From JANSWO01 sp964351875 (GTDB taxonomy: Bacteria > Pseudomonadota > Gammaproteobacteria > Pseudomonadales > Azotimanducaceae), in the NCBI GenBank assembly GCA_964351875.1, contig CAYGQC010000001.1:1-64000 (forward strand): a stretch of DNA of 64,000 nt. Reading direction: 5' to 3'. Below are positions 42,659 to 52,414 of this stretch, one piece after another. The translations under genes and the position numbers were made by a program. The number at the start of each line of letters is the position of its first letter. The stretch's first letter is position 1. Below the pieces are notes generated by a model that saw only the letters and a list, made by a program, of their open reading frames with translations, was not told the DNA's origin and ran no database searches.

Positions 42659-44716
42659 ATGTCGTCGCAGATGACAACAACAACCGCTATGAATAACGCG
42701 GGTACAATTCGAATGCTGTTTGCCGGGGGTAGCGAGAGCGCCGCCAGTCAGTGGGAGTCCCGCCTGCGCGACTCTGGCATTGCCACGCGCCTGACCTGGA
42801 CCGAAACGATCGGCGAGGCGCGCGAGCTGCTGCAAGCCGACGGTGCAGACTTTCTGCTCTGTGACAGCAACACCGACAGTAGCCTGGACACCGACGTGCG
42901 CGACATACGCGCGTCCCGCCCTGACCTTCCTATCGTGCTGCTGAAACACAACGTCACCGAGCGCGCCGCTGCCGCTGCGCTGTCCATCGGTGCAAACGAC
43001 ATCGTGGCGGACGATGACGACGAACACTTAAGCCTGGTCGTGCAGCGCGAGTTCGCGAACATGTGCCTGTCGCGTCGGCTCAGGCGAGCCCGCGTCGCTC
43101 TGAAAGAAGCGGAAGATCGCTGCGCGATGTTGCTTGCGAGCTCGCGAGCAGCCATCGCATACGTTCACGAGGGTATGCACATCTTCGCGAATGCTGCGTA
43201 TCTGGACTTGTTTGGCTTTGCCAGCGAAGACGATACCGCAGGCCTGCCATTGGTTGATCTGCTCGACGGCGCCAGTGTCACAACACTCAAGGAGACACTG
43301 AAGTCCCTGCGCAACAACCGTGAGGACGCAAGCTTCGACTTCATCGGTAATCGGGTCGATGGTGAAGCGGTGACGGGCAATATGACCCTCGGTCGCGCGC
43401 AGTACGAAGGCGAAGCCTGCCTGCAGGTTACCGTGCGCCTAGATGACGCCGACGTAGGAACAGCCAAGACAACGGTTATCGCTCAGTCAAGCCTGGGAGA
43501 CTTTCTCGCCGAGGTTGACGCCGACGCTAACGAAGCAGTTAAGCGCTATCTGTTCATCGCCGAGATCAACGGCTTCGACGAGCTGCAAGCCCAGTTAGGC
43601 CTGCGCCTGTCGTCCGAGTACAGCGATCAATTCTGGCCAGTGGTGCGCGAGCGATTCAGCGCCAGCCAGCTCGTCGCGCCCCATCGTTGCGTGCTCGTGC
43701 TCAGCACGGACCCGACCAATGATCAGGCCAGCGAACAGGCAGAGATGCTGCGCGAAATGGTCGAGCAGCACATCATCGAGGTCAACGAGAAGAGCATTCG
43801 CAGCACGGTGTCGTTGTCTGGCCAGGTTATCGACAGCAGCGCCGAAGCGGCGATGAACCAGGCATACCAGCAACTTCTGCACGGCAACCACGGCGGCGAC
43901 TGCAACCAGGTGGCGCTGCCCGGCAGCGACGTCGAGGCCGAAAACGCACCGGTAAGCTCCGAGGCGGAAGCGATTCTGCAAAAGATTAACCACGCTATCG
44001 AAAACCAGAGCTTCATGCTGCTGTATCAACCGATCATCTCCCTGCGAGGAGATTCGGACGAACACTACGAAGTCTTCCTGCGCATGGTTGATGATGGCGA
44101 CGAGATCGCACCAGATGAGTTCCTGCAGACGGCGATCGACAATGACGTAGCCGCCAAAATCGATCGCTGGGTCATTCTGCAATCCATCAAGATGCTGTCG
44201 GTTCATCGCGCCAAAGGACACAACACGCGACTTACGATCAACGTCACCAGCAACAGCGTGCGTGATCCGGAATTCGCCCAGTGGCTGTCGGTGGCGATCA
44301 AGGCTGCGCGGCTGCCCTCGGATGCGGTCATCTTCCAGGTCACCGAGAACGACGCAGCAACGTACCTGCGTCAGACCCGCGCCTTCATCGAAGCATTGCA
44401 GGCGATGCATTGCAGATCGTCACTCGGACGCTTCGGGGTGCGCGACGACTCGTTCGAGACCCTGCGCCACATTCCCGTCGACATGGTGAAAGTCGACGGC
44501 ACCTACGTGGAGGATCTGGAGAAAGAAGCCCAGCGTAATCAGCTCACGGCGACCATTGGCAAATTGCAGCAGGCTGGCAAGCTCACCATCGTTCCGATGG
44601 TGGAATCCGCGACGATACTGTCGGCACTATGGCAGGCAGGCGCAAACTTCATCCAGGGTCACTACCTGCAGGAACCGACCACCGAGATGGATTACGACTT
44701 CGCCGGCGACGAATAG
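42659..44716 (+). CDS. fimX: FimX-like REC-PAS-GGDEF-EAL protein, likely catalytically inactive cyclic di-GMP receptor
   Basis: A 685-residue protein. Residues 20-140 are a REC-like domain without the phospho-Asp pocket in standard form, 150-275 a PAS domain, 290-420 a remnant GGDEF domain (no GGDEF motif), and about 455-680 an EAL domain. The EAL motif is EVFLR, the acidic pair of DDFG is replaced (GRFGVRDDS), and QGHYL ends it. P. aeruginosa FimX is such a degenerate receptor that controls type IV pili. The neighbours (rhdA, psd, partner gene, serB, parC) follow the Pseudomonas order. The start could be 42620 (GGAG upstream) instead of 42659. Confidence 0.85.
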   Translation: MSSQMTTTTAMNNAGTIRMLFAGGSESAASQWESRLRDSGIATRLTWTETIGEARELLQADGADFLLCDSNTDSSLDTDVRDIRASRPDLPIVLLKHNVTERAAAAALSIGANDIVADDDDEHLSLVVQREFANMCLSRRLRRARVALKEAEDRCAMLLASSRAAIAYVHEGMHIFANAAYLDLFGFASEDDTAGLPLVDLLDGASVTTLKETLKSLRNNREDASFDFIGNRVDGEAVTGNMTLGRAQYEGEACLQVTVRLDDADVGTAKTTVIAQSSLGDFLAEVDADANEAVKRYLFIAEINGFDELQAQLGLRLSSEYSDQFWPVVRERFSASQLVAPHRCVLVLSTDPTNDQASEQAEMLREMVEQHIIEVNEKSIRSTVSLSGQVIDSSAEAAMNQAYQQLLHGNHGGDCNQVALPGSDVEAENAPVSSEAEAILQKINHAIENQSFMLLYQPIISLRGDSDEHYEVFLRMVDDGDEIAPDEFLQTAIDNDVAAKIDRWVILQSIKMLSVHRAKGHNTRLTINVTSNSVRDPEFAQWLSVAIKAARLPSDAVIFQVTENDAATYLRQTRAFIEALQAMHCRSSLGRFGVRDDSFETLRHIPVDMVKVDGTYVEDLEKEAQRNQLTATIGKLQQAGKLTIVPMVESATILSALWQAGANFIQGHYLQEPTTEMDYDFAGDE

Positions 44717-45945
44717 ACCTCGGCGATATCCGAATCGGAAAACCCCATGAGATACAGCACGCTGTCGAGCCCGAAGTTCGATATCGCGTGCTGGGCACTC
44801 GCCTGAACGAGGGGTTTTGCGCGAAAGGCGACGCCTAGCCCGGCGCTTGCCAGCATCGGCAGATCGTTCGCGCCATCGCCGATGGCGATCGCCTGGCGCA
44901 GGGCGATGCCTTCGGACTCGCAGATCTCACGAAGCAGTGTCGCTTTGCGTTCCGCATCGACAATCTCACCAACAACCTCGCCGGTTAGCACACCGTCAGC
45001 CACTTCCAGCTCATTGGCATAGACGTAGTCGATGCCGAGTTGGCTCGCGAGCGCCGCGCCGACCTTATGGATGCCGCCGGAGATGATCGCCGTCTTGTAG
45101 CCAAAGTGCTTGAGTGACGCGATCAACCGATCGGCGCCATCGTTAAGCTGGACGTCTTTAGCTACCTGCTCAAGCGCTGTCGCGGACAAACCCTTTAACA
45201 AGGCGGCGCGCGCGCGAAAGCTTTGCTGAAAATCCAGCTCACCAGCCATGGCTCGCTCGGTAATGGCGGACACCTCACCGCCCACGCCATGATGCTTCGC
45301 TAGCTCATCGATGACTTCAGCGTCGATCAGCGTGGAGTCCATATCAAAGGCAACCAGCCGACGATTGCGTCGATAGACCGAATCCACCTGAAGCGAAAAA
45401 TCAAACCCGAGGTCCCGCCCGACGTCCTGCAGCGCTTTCTGCAGCGAGCGCTCATTGGCAACCGTTCCACGCAGCGACAACTGAACACAGGTGCGCGGTG
45501 AGCGCGCCAGCGTTTCAAGCGGGGCTCGACCGGACAAGCGCACGATGTCATCGATGTTCAGACCCGCATTGGTCACCACCTGGGCGACCGCTGCAAACTG
45601 TGCGGACGACACTCCGGCAGATACGACGGTGAGAATGCGTCGATCGCTCCCCTGCCGACCAACCCATGCGGCGTAATCGGCGGCCGACACATCGGTCATG
45701 CGCAGGCTGACGCCATGCTGAGCCGCGTAGCTCGCCAGCTCAGCACGAATCGATGCCATGTGCGCCGGCGCAAACGACAGCAACAAGCCCAGAGTAAGTT
45801 CGGCGTGGATAACCGCCTGCCCGATATCCAGAATGACCACGTCGCGGCTCGCCAGGCGGCGATTCAGATCGGCCATCATGCCCGGCGAGTCCCGGCCGGA
45901 GAGATTGACCAACAAAATCGCTTCGGTATCAAAGCTTGCACTCAC
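44692..45945 (-). CDS. serB: SerB, phosphoserine phosphatase with N-terminal ACT domains
   Basis: A 417-residue HAD phosphatase that produces serine. The N-terminal part has ACT-like domains (LLVNLSGRDSPGMMADLNRRLAS); the catalytic part contains AFDMDSTLI, ISGGIHKVG and GDGANDLPML. Preferred GTG start at 45945; the ORF extends upstream to 46092 without homology. The 3' end overlaps the convergent fimX gene by 25 bp. It is divergent from the SMP-like gene. Confidence 0.95.
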   Translation of the reverse strand: MSASFDTEAILLVNLSGRDSPGMMADLNRRLASRDVVILDIGQAVIHAELTLGLLLSFAPAHMASIRAELASYAAQHGVSLRMTDVSAADYAAWVGRQGSDRRILTVVSAGVSSAQFAAVAQVVTNAGLNIDDIVRLSGRAPLETLARSPRTCVQLSLRGTVANERSLQKALQDVGRDLGFDFSLQVDSVYRRNRRLVAFDMDSTLIDAEVIDELAKHHGVGGEVSAITERAMAGELDFQQSFRARAALLKGLSATALEQVAKDVQLNDGADRLIASLKHFGYKTAIISGGIHKVGAALASQLGIDYVYANELEVADGVLTGEVVGEIVDAERKATLLREICESEGIALRQAIAIGDGANDLPMLASAGLGVAFRAKPLVQASAQHAISNFGLDSVLYLMGFSDSDIAEVYSSPAKS

Positions 45946-46092
45946 GTAGACTGTCCGCCACCGGTTACTGTTAGCTGCGCAGAATACCCGACCCGTGAGC
46001 CAAAACCCCCTCAATACAACGGCCGACGTTGGCACAAGACTCAGCGGCATGCGTGCTGGCGGCTCCACCCTGCGTGACTGTCGAGCGCACAC

Positions 46093-47280
46093 GTGAGCTT
46101 GCGCGACAAAACGCTATCGCCGCTGCTCTGTGCACTGCTCGTTCTGGCGGGCTGCTGGCTGACGGCAGCCGCCGTGCTGACGACGAGTTCGACAGCGGCA
46201 ACTGACGACGCCAGGGCTCGCCAGTTTGGTCAGGGCGCTGCGGACCAACTGGCGGCGCTCGCCGCTCAACCCCTGATGACCCAGGACGCCCTGGTACTGA
46301 GCGCGCTTGCCCAACGCCTCGCCCTCACCGCAGACATCCGCTTTGTTGCCATCACCACGCTCGACGGCACAGCGCTGGCCAGCGCCGGCTCGCAGGCGCC
46401 GGACGGCGCGCTACGGTTCGAGCAGATCATCAGTATCGACGGCGCCCGCGCGGGCATCGCCAGTGTCGGGCTGGCGAGCGAGCGTTTCGCCGAGCCGATC
46501 GCGAATCACATTGTCGCGCTGGCACTGCTGCTGCCGATAGCACTGTCTGCGCTCGTGCTGCTGCCGATGGGATGGTTTGCCAACAACGTGCGCTTTGGCC
46601 GCCGGCTGGAAGATCAGATCGAGCTGGCCGTCATTCCGGAATCCGCAGGCCTTGGCTCTCGCCAATACGTGCTCGTCGCTAACCTCTTCAACCAGATCAG
46701 CCTCGACACGGACGATCGCAGTGTCCACCTCAGCGACGCTCTGTGGCATGCCGAACAGGTTGCCGAGTTGTATGGCGGCCAGGCAATCGCGCTACCGGGT
46801 ACAGGCGTGCTACTCACCTTCAGCGGCTATACGCACAGCGATCGCTGCTTCGAGATCATCTGCGCCGCCATCCTGCTCGCGGAGATGTTTGCCCGCGCGA
46901 ACGGGCAGTTCATCGAAGACAGCGAGCCGAGCGAGCTGCTCTACCGATTCGGCCTGCACAAGGTGGATCTTGACGGCACGGAAGCGGGTAATCCGCTGGA
47001 CGTCGTTGCCGATCACGATGCCGTGGCGGACGCCGTGCTGCTCAGCGCGACCGCGCGTAACTCAACCCTGGTCGTCAGCGAGGATGTGTTCTTCGATCTG
47101 GATCGCGTCGAACGCCTGCTCTTCGAGGAGCAGCGCAACCCGGCGCTCGGCGCGATGAGCACGGCAAGCGCGCACTGCTATCTGGTGCACGGCGTCACCG
47201 ATTCCTATCAGGTGCTGCTCGAACGTCAGGCGGAGCTGCTGCTGTCTCAGTCGCTCGTGGACAACAGCGGATCATTCTGA
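46093..47280 (+). CDS. SMP/YtjB/AhpA-like membrane protein
   Basis: A 395-residue membrane protein. An N-terminal membrane helix (residues 10-30), a periplasmic domain, a second helix near residues 135-155 (VALALLLPIALSALVLLPMGW), and a cytosolic domain with a region from about 190 to 300 that looks like a degenerate nucleotide-cyclase-like fold (GVLLTFSGYTHSDRCFEI). The location beside serB is that of E. coli ytjB (smp) and the Pseudomonas gene at the same place. Function unknown. The stop overlaps parC by 34 bp. Confidence 0.75.
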   Translation: MSLRDKTLSPLLCALLVLAGCWLTAAAVLTTSSTAATDDARARQFGQGAADQLAALAAQPLMTQDALVLSALAQRLALTADIRFVAITTLDGTALASAGSQAPDGALRFEQIISIDGARAGIASVGLASERFAEPIANHIVALALLLPIALSALVLLPMGWFANNVRFGRRLEDQIELAVIPESAGLGSRQYVLVANLFNQISLDTDDRSVHLSDALWHAEQVAELYGGQAIALPGTGVLLTFSGYTHSDRCFEIICAAILLAEMFARANGQFIEDSEPSELLYRFGLHKVDLDGTEAGNPLDVVADHDAVADAVLLSATARNSTLVVSEDVFFDLDRVERLLFEEQRNPALGAMSTASAHCYLVHGVTDSYQVLLERQAELLLSQSLVDNSGSF

Positions 47281-49511
47281 AAACCCCGCGGTAGCTTGCG
47301 TCCTCTGCGGGCACGCTCGCCAACGTAGTTCTCCAGATCCTTGGGCTTCAGGCGCATGTGTCGCTGGCCCGAAAATACCGTCAGCGATCCGCTCGCGGGC
47401 AGTACAGCAACCGACGTCACTCGCTCGTTTCCTGCCTTGAACGCCGCGCCCGGAACATTCAGCAGCTTATTGCCTTTGCCTTTACTCAGCTCCGGAAGTT
47501 GTGCAAGCGGGAACAGAAGCAGGTGTCCGGTATTGGTGACGCTGGCGATCAGCAGTTCCTCAACATCAGCAGGTATGAGCGCAGGCTCTAGAGCGACGCC
47601 GCCCTTAGGTACGCTCAGGTAGGCTTTGCCCGCCCGGTTTTTGGCCACCATGTCGGCTAACTTGCCGACGAATCCGTAGCCGGCGTCAGACGCCAGCAGC
47701 AGTTTCTGCTCGCCCTGGCCCAACGCCAAGCCGACAAAGCGCGCGCCATCGACCGGCTTCAGTCGGCCGGTGAGCGGCTCGCCCTGGCTGCGCGCGGACG
47801 GCAGCGTATGGGCGGGTAGCGAATACGCTCGCCCCGTCGAATCGAGAAACGCGAGTATCTCGTTGCTGCGGCCGCGAGCGTCCGCCAGCAAGGCATCGCC
47901 GCTGCGATAATTCAACTCGGCGCTCGCCACCTCATGTCCTTTCGCCGAACGAACCCATCCCTTCTGGGACAGGACAACGGTTATAGGCTCGTTAGATACC
48001 AACTCCTCGTCGCTAAAGGCAGCCGCGCCGTCATCGCCGGAGGCCTCCACCAGCGGAGAGCGCCTGTCGTCTCCGAACGTCTCCGCATCCTCAAGAAGCT
48101 CCTTCTTGACCAGGGTTTTCAAGCGCGCCTTCGAAGCCAGAATCTTTTCGATGCCCGCTTTCTCGGTAGCCAGCTCATCACGCTCCGTGGTGAGCTTGAT
48201 CTCTTCCAGCCGCGCGAGCTGACGCAGGCGCAGATCGAGAATGGCATTCGCCTGCAGTTCGCTCAGGTCAAACGCACTCATCAAGGCCGACTTGGGCTTG
48301 TCCTCCTCACGCACGATGCGAATGACCTCATCGATATTGAGGTAGGCAACAAGCAGACCCTGGAGGATATGCAGGCGCGCGTCGATCTTGTCCCGGCGGA
48401 ATTCGAGCCGGCGCGTCACCGTCTGCTGACGGTACTCAAGCCACTCTTTGAGCATGGTCACCAGGCCTTTGACCGCCGGCCGACCATCCAGACCAATCAC
48501 ATTCATGTTGATGCGATAGCTGCGCTCGAGGTCCGTTGTGGCAAACAGGTGCGACATCAGACGTGGCACATCGATTCGGTTCGAGCGCGGAATCAATACC
48601 AGGCGAGTCGGGTTTTCGTGGTCAGACTCGTCTCGCAGGTCATTCAGCATCGGCAGTTTCTTGGCGTTCATCTGCGCCGCGATCTGCTCCATCACCTTGG
48701 TTGGCGAGCTCTGATACGGCAGCGCGGTAACAACAACCTCGCCATCCTCTATCACCCACTGCGCGCGCGCCCTGACCGAGCCGCGGCCGGATTCGTACAT
48801 GGCGGCAATGTCGTCGCGCGGCGTGATGATCGCCGCGTTTGAGGGAAAGTCAGGTCCCTGAACGTGGGTCATGATGTCGGCGACGGAGGCCTTGGGACTG
48901 TCGAGCAAATGCACACAGGCGCTGACAATCTCGCGCAGATTGTGCGCTGGCGTGTCCGTCGCCATCCCCACAGCGATACCCGCGCTGCCGTTTAAGAGTA
49001 CCAGCGGCAAGCGCGCAGGCAACAGCGTTGGCTCGTCGATGGAACTGTCGAAATTGGGAACAAAGTCGACAGTTCCCTGCGCAACTTCGCTGAGCAGAAG
49101 CTGCGCGAAAGCAGACAGCCTGGACTCGGTATAGCGCATCGCGGCGAACGACTTAGGATCGTCCGGAGCACCCCAGTTACCCTGGCCATCAACCAGCGGA
49201 TAGCGATAAGAGAACGGCTGAGCCATTAGAACCATGGCTTCGTAGCACGCCGAATCGCCATGGGGATGGAACTTACCGAGCACCTCGCCGACAGTGCGCG
49301 CGGACTTGGCGTACTTGGCTGTGCTTGCCAGACCCAGTTCAGACATGGCGTAGACGATGCGTCGTTGAACCGGCTTCAGGCCGTCGCTGATATGCGGCAG
49401 CGCCCGATCGTTGATTACGTACATCGAGTACTCGAGGTACGCCTTCTCGGTGTAGCTGTGCAGCGGCAGCGTTTCAAATTCGCTAGGCGGTGTCGGGGTG
49501 GAATCGCTCAT
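47247..49511 (-). CDS. parC: ParC, topoisomerase IV subunit A
   Basis: A 754-residue DNA-cleaving subunit of topoisomerase IV, which unlinks daughter chromosomes. The quinolone-determining region HPHGDSACYEAMVLMAQ and the catalytic tyrosine in MRYTESRLSAFA are present, and the C-terminal domain is a shortened pinwheel. Position 84-equivalent residue Glu/Ala context is not resistance-like (S in GDSAC is wild type). It follows parE with about 100 bp that contain repeats. Confidence 0.97.
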   Translation of the reverse strand: MSDSTPTPPSEFETLPLHSYTEKAYLEYSMYVINDRALPHISDGLKPVQRRIVYAMSELGLASTAKYAKSARTVGEVLGKFHPHGDSACYEAMVLMAQPFSYRYPLVDGQGNWGAPDDPKSFAAMRYTESRLSAFAQLLLSEVAQGTVDFVPNFDSSIDEPTLLPARLPLVLLNGSAGIAVGMATDTPAHNLREIVSACVHLLDSPKASVADIMTHVQGPDFPSNAAIITPRDDIAAMYESGRGSVRARAQWVIEDGEVVVTALPYQSSPTKVMEQIAAQMNAKKLPMLNDLRDESDHENPTRLVLIPRSNRIDVPRLMSHLFATTDLERSYRINMNVIGLDGRPAVKGLVTMLKEWLEYRQQTVTRRLEFRRDKIDARLHILQGLLVAYLNIDEVIRIVREEDKPKSALMSAFDLSELQANAILDLRLRQLARLEEIKLTTERDELATEKAGIEKILASKARLKTLVKKELLEDAETFGDDRRSPLVEASGDDGAAAFSDEELVSNEPITVVLSQKGWVRSAKGHEVASAELNYRSGDALLADARGRSNEILAFLDSTGRAYSLPAHTLPSARSQGEPLTGRLKPVDGARFVGLALGQGEQKLLLASDAGYGFVGKLADMVAKNRAGKAYLSVPKGGVALEPALIPADVEELLIASVTNTGHLLLFPLAQLPELSKGKGNKLLNVPGAAFKAGNERVTSVAVLPASGSLTVFSGQRHMRLKPKDLENYVGERARRGRKLPRGFQNDPLLSTSD

Positions 49512-49536
49512 GGTTTGGTGTCTTACGTGTGTCCAG

Positions 49537-49596
49537 AGTTCGGGCGAAAGTTCGGGCGAAAGTTCGGGCGAGGGTTCAGGTGAGAGTTCGGGCGCT
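49537..49596. repeat. five 12-bp tandem repeats between parE and parC
   Basis: Five consecutive 12-bp units (49537, 49549, 49561, 49573, 49585) with consensus AGTTCGGGCGAA; the first two are identical. They fill much of the 103-bp gap between the two topoisomerase IV genes. As DNA they could bind a protein or form hairpin-prone RNA in the leader of parC; a copy-number change would alter the leader length. Confidence 0.85.
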
Positions 49597-49614
49597 GAGG
49601 AAGAGGATCAGGTC

Positions 49615-51510
49615 TTAGCCGAGCTCCGCGGTGTGGCCGTTCTTTTCCAACCAGGCTCGACGGTCCGGCGCACGCTTCTTGGCAAGCATCATGTCCATTG
49701 TTTCGTGCGTCTTGGCAGGCGTCTCGAGCGTCAATTGAACGAGGCGGCGCGTGTCCGGCGCCATCGTGGTCTCGCGCAACTGCATCGGGTTCATTTCACC
49801 CAACCCTTTAAATCGCTGCACGACCGGTGTGGCTTTCTTCTTCTCAGCGGCGATTCGATCCAGCACGCCTTCAAGCTCCGAGTCGTCCAGTGCGTAGAAC
49901 ACCTCTTTGCCGACATCGATGCGAAACAGAGGCGGCATGGCGACAAACACATGGCCGGCTTCGACCAACGGCTGGAAGTGGCGCAGGAACAGCGCACACA
50001 GAAGCGTCGCGATGTGGGCGCCGTCCGAGTCCGCATCCGCCAGCACACAAACTTTGTGGTAGCGCAGGTTGCTCAGATCCGTCGATCCCGGATCAACACC
50101 AATTGCGACTGAGATGTCGTGCACTTCCTGGGACGCGAGCACGTCGCCTGATGCGACCTCCCAGGTATTGAGAATCTTGCCGCGCAAGGGCATCACTGCC
50201 TGGAACTCGCGCTCGCGAGCCTGTTTGGCCGAGCCACCCGCCGAGTCTCCCTCAACCAGGAACAGCTCCGAGCGCTGCACATCCTGACCCGAGCAATCCG
50301 CCAGCTTGCCTGGCAGCGCTGGCCCTGCGGTAATCTTCTTACGAGCAGTCTTTTTGCTGGCTTGCACCCGGCGCTGGGCATTGCCGATCGCGAGCTCTGC
50401 GATGAGGTCGCCGTCCGAGGTGTGCTCATTCAGCCAGAGGCTGAAGGCATCCTTAGCGACGCCGCTGACAAAGGCAGAAGCTTGCCGGGACGACAGCCGC
50501 TCCTTCGTCTGGCCACTGAACTGGGGCTCGCGCATTTTGGCCGACAGCACGTAGCTGCAACTGTCGAAGAGGTCATCGCCCGTGAGCTTCACGCCGCGAG
50601 GCAATAGATCGCGGAACTCGCAAAACTCTTTCAGCGCTTCGATAAGACCGGTGCGCAGGCCACTGACATGGGTGCCGCCCTGGGCGGTTGGGATGAGGTT
50701 GACGTAGGATTCCGCCACGCTGACAACACCATCGCTCGCCCACGCAAGGGCCCAGTCGACGGCCTCGGTATTGCCTTCCAGCGATGTGACAAAAGGCGCG
50801 GCCGGTACGGTCTCGGCACCGTCCAGCGCCTGCAGTAGATAGTCGGTGATGCCATCCTGAAAGCACCAGGACTCATCATCCTCGGGGCTGCCCTCAACAC
50901 GGATGCTGATTTCCAGGCCGTCGCACAGCACGGCTTTAGCGCGCAGCAGGTGTTTGAGTCGCGAAACCAGCACCTTTGGGCTGTCAAAGTAGCTGGCGTC
51001 CGGCAGAAAGTGCACTCGGCTACCGGTGTTGCGCTTGCCAACCGTGCCAATCGATTTGAGTTTGCCCTTGGGCTCGCCAGACTCGAAGCGCTGATGGTAA
51101 ACCTCGCCATCGCGCTTGATTTCCACTTCTAGCCACGTCGCCAGCGCGTTCACCACGGAAACGCCAACGCCGTGCAGACCGCCGGAGTAGGTGTAACTGT
51201 CGCCGTCAAACTTACCGCCGGCGTGCAGCCTGGTGAGGATCAACTCCACCCCCGTGATGCCATGTTCCGGGTGAATATCCACGGGCATTCCGCGGCCGTC
51301 ATCGATCACCTCGACCGAGCCGTCCTTGTACAGCGTCACTTCTATGCTGCTGGCGTGGCCTGCCAGCGCTTCATCGACACTGTTATCGATGACTTCCTGG
51401 ACGAGGTGGTTGGGCCGGGTCGTATCGGTGTACATGCCGGGGCGCCGGCGCACGGGCTCAAGGCCCGACAGTACTTGAAGCGACTCGGCCGAATAGCTGT
51501 CAGCTGACAT
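49615..51510 (-). CDS. parE: ParE, topoisomerase IV subunit B
   Basis: A 631-residue ATPase subunit. SAESLQVLSGLEPVRRRPGMYTDTTRP at the start, the GHKL motifs VIDNSVDEALAGHA and DDGRGMPVD, and the TOPRIM domain with LFLVEGDSAGGSAKQAR and the DADSDGAHI metal site. It gives ParC energy for strand passage. It precedes parC on the same strand and follows cpdA with a 122-bp gap. Confidence 0.97.
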   Translation of the reverse strand: MSADSYSAESLQVLSGLEPVRRRPGMYTDTTRPNHLVQEVIDNSVDEALAGHASSIEVTLYKDGSVEVIDDGRGMPVDIHPEHGITGVELILTRLHAGGKFDGDSYTYSGGLHGVGVSVVNALATWLEVEIKRDGEVYHQRFESGEPKGKLKSIGTVGKRNTGSRVHFLPDASYFDSPKVLVSRLKHLLRAKAVLCDGLEISIRVEGSPEDDESWCFQDGITDYLLQALDGAETVPAAPFVTSLEGNTEAVDWALAWASDGVVSVAESYVNLIPTAQGGTHVSGLRTGLIEALKEFCEFRDLLPRGVKLTGDDLFDSCSYVLSAKMREPQFSGQTKERLSSRQASAFVSGVAKDAFSLWLNEHTSDGDLIAELAIGNAQRRVQASKKTARKKITAGPALPGKLADCSGQDVQRSELFLVEGDSAGGSAKQAREREFQAVMPLRGKILNTWEVASGDVLASQEVHDISVAIGVDPGSTDLSNLRYHKVCVLADADSDGAHIATLLCALFLRHFQPLVEAGHVFVAMPPLFRIDVGKEVFYALDDSELEGVLDRIAAEKKKATPVVQRFKGLGEMNPMQLRETTMAPDTRRLVQLTLETPAKTHETMDMMLAKKRAPDRRAWLEKNGHTAELG

Positions 51511-51632
51511 GGTGGTGGTCTGGCTCTCCTGCCGAGGGGCGACGTGCCATCAACTCGGCTTGTATGGGATGAAAATTCAGAAAATGTAGCTCGCTGAACC
51601 CTGAACGCGCCGGGGCGCCAATCCAGTCGGTC

Positions 51633-52376
51633 TCAGCACCAGTGCGCGGTCGAACTCGCCTGGCCGTCGTCCGCCAACTGCCACCAGCGATAACCGGGCC
51701 CCGCTTGAGTCACAGCAAACGATGCGCTGGCAGGCTCGAACTGAAAACAGGTAGACGGCGCTGAGCGCATCGGCGTCGCATTGTGCCAGCTTTCCCAAGC
51801 CTGGTGCACATGCCCCACCGCAATCGCACGCACATTGCAGTCAGCGTCGTTCAACCAGCCCAGAAGAGGAGAATCTTCGCTGAGTTCTATGGCGTCGGTA
51901 TCGAGCCAGGGCGTGCCGCAGGGCGCAAACGGGGTGAACGGGTGGTGCACCGTGAGCAAAACATGTCCAGCACTGCGGCAGTCGTCGATCGCCGTGCGCA
52001 GTTGGCGCTCGTCGAGCGCCCCGGCGCTACTGCCCGGCTGCCAGGAGGAGAGCGGCTGGATGCGCCAATCGCCGAGTTCACGAGCGGCGCCAAATTCGCG
52101 CAGCCACGGCGCCATCACGCCAGCGTCGTCATGGTTGCCCGGCAGCATCATCAGCGGTGCATCGCTTTGCGAACGCAACAGCGCGACAAAGCGCTCGTAG
52201 TTCTCGGCAGTCGCATCGTGGGCAATATCACCACTGGCGACAATCAGATCCGGTTGGTATTGCGCCAGCGCGCGTTGCAGCACGAGTTGCAGCGACGCAT
52301 CAGTATCCACACCCAGCAGGCCCTCCTCGGGCTTGCTGATCAGGTGGCAGTCACTGATTTGCAGTAGGCGAATCAT
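51633..52376 (-). CDS. cpdA: CpdA, 3',5'-cyclic-AMP phosphodiesterase
   Basis: A 247-residue class III phosphodiesterase. MIRLLQISDCHL at the start, then SGDIAHD, GNHDD and VHHP, AVGHVHQ, the metal-binding set. It hydrolyses cAMP. The ATG at 52376 is chosen by the family start. In E. coli nudF-yqiB-cpdA-yqiA-parE form one operon; here yqiA is missing after cpdA. Confidence 0.93.
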   Translation of the reverse strand: MIRLLQISDCHLISKPEEGLLGVDTDASLQLVLQRALAQYQPDLIVASGDIAHDATAENYERFVALLRSQSDAPLMMLPGNHDDAGVMAPWLREFGAARELGDWRIQPLSSWQPGSSAGALDERQLRTAIDDCRSAGHVLLTVHHPFTPFAPCGTPWLDTDAIELSEDSPLLGWLNDADCNVRAIAVGHVHQAWESWHNATPMRSAPSTCFQFEPASASFAVTQAGPGYRWWQLADDGQASSTAHWC

Positions 52377-52414
52377 CAGGTCGTCCAGGGCTTCAACGCC
52401 GGTTTGGCCCGCGG

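Noticed and set aside
43595..44410. Antisense ORF within the fimX-like gene
   Set aside because: Same reason: shadow of a real gene, rich in His, Arg and Gln.
47934..48842. Large antisense ORF inside parC
   Set aside because: It is the mirror of a strongly conserved gene and has no domain; high G+C genes commonly show long antisense ORFs.
49537..49596. 12-bp repeats considered as CRISPR or an origin iteron array
   Set aside because: No spacers, no replication gene nearby, and units too short for CRISPR; kept as simple tandem repeats.
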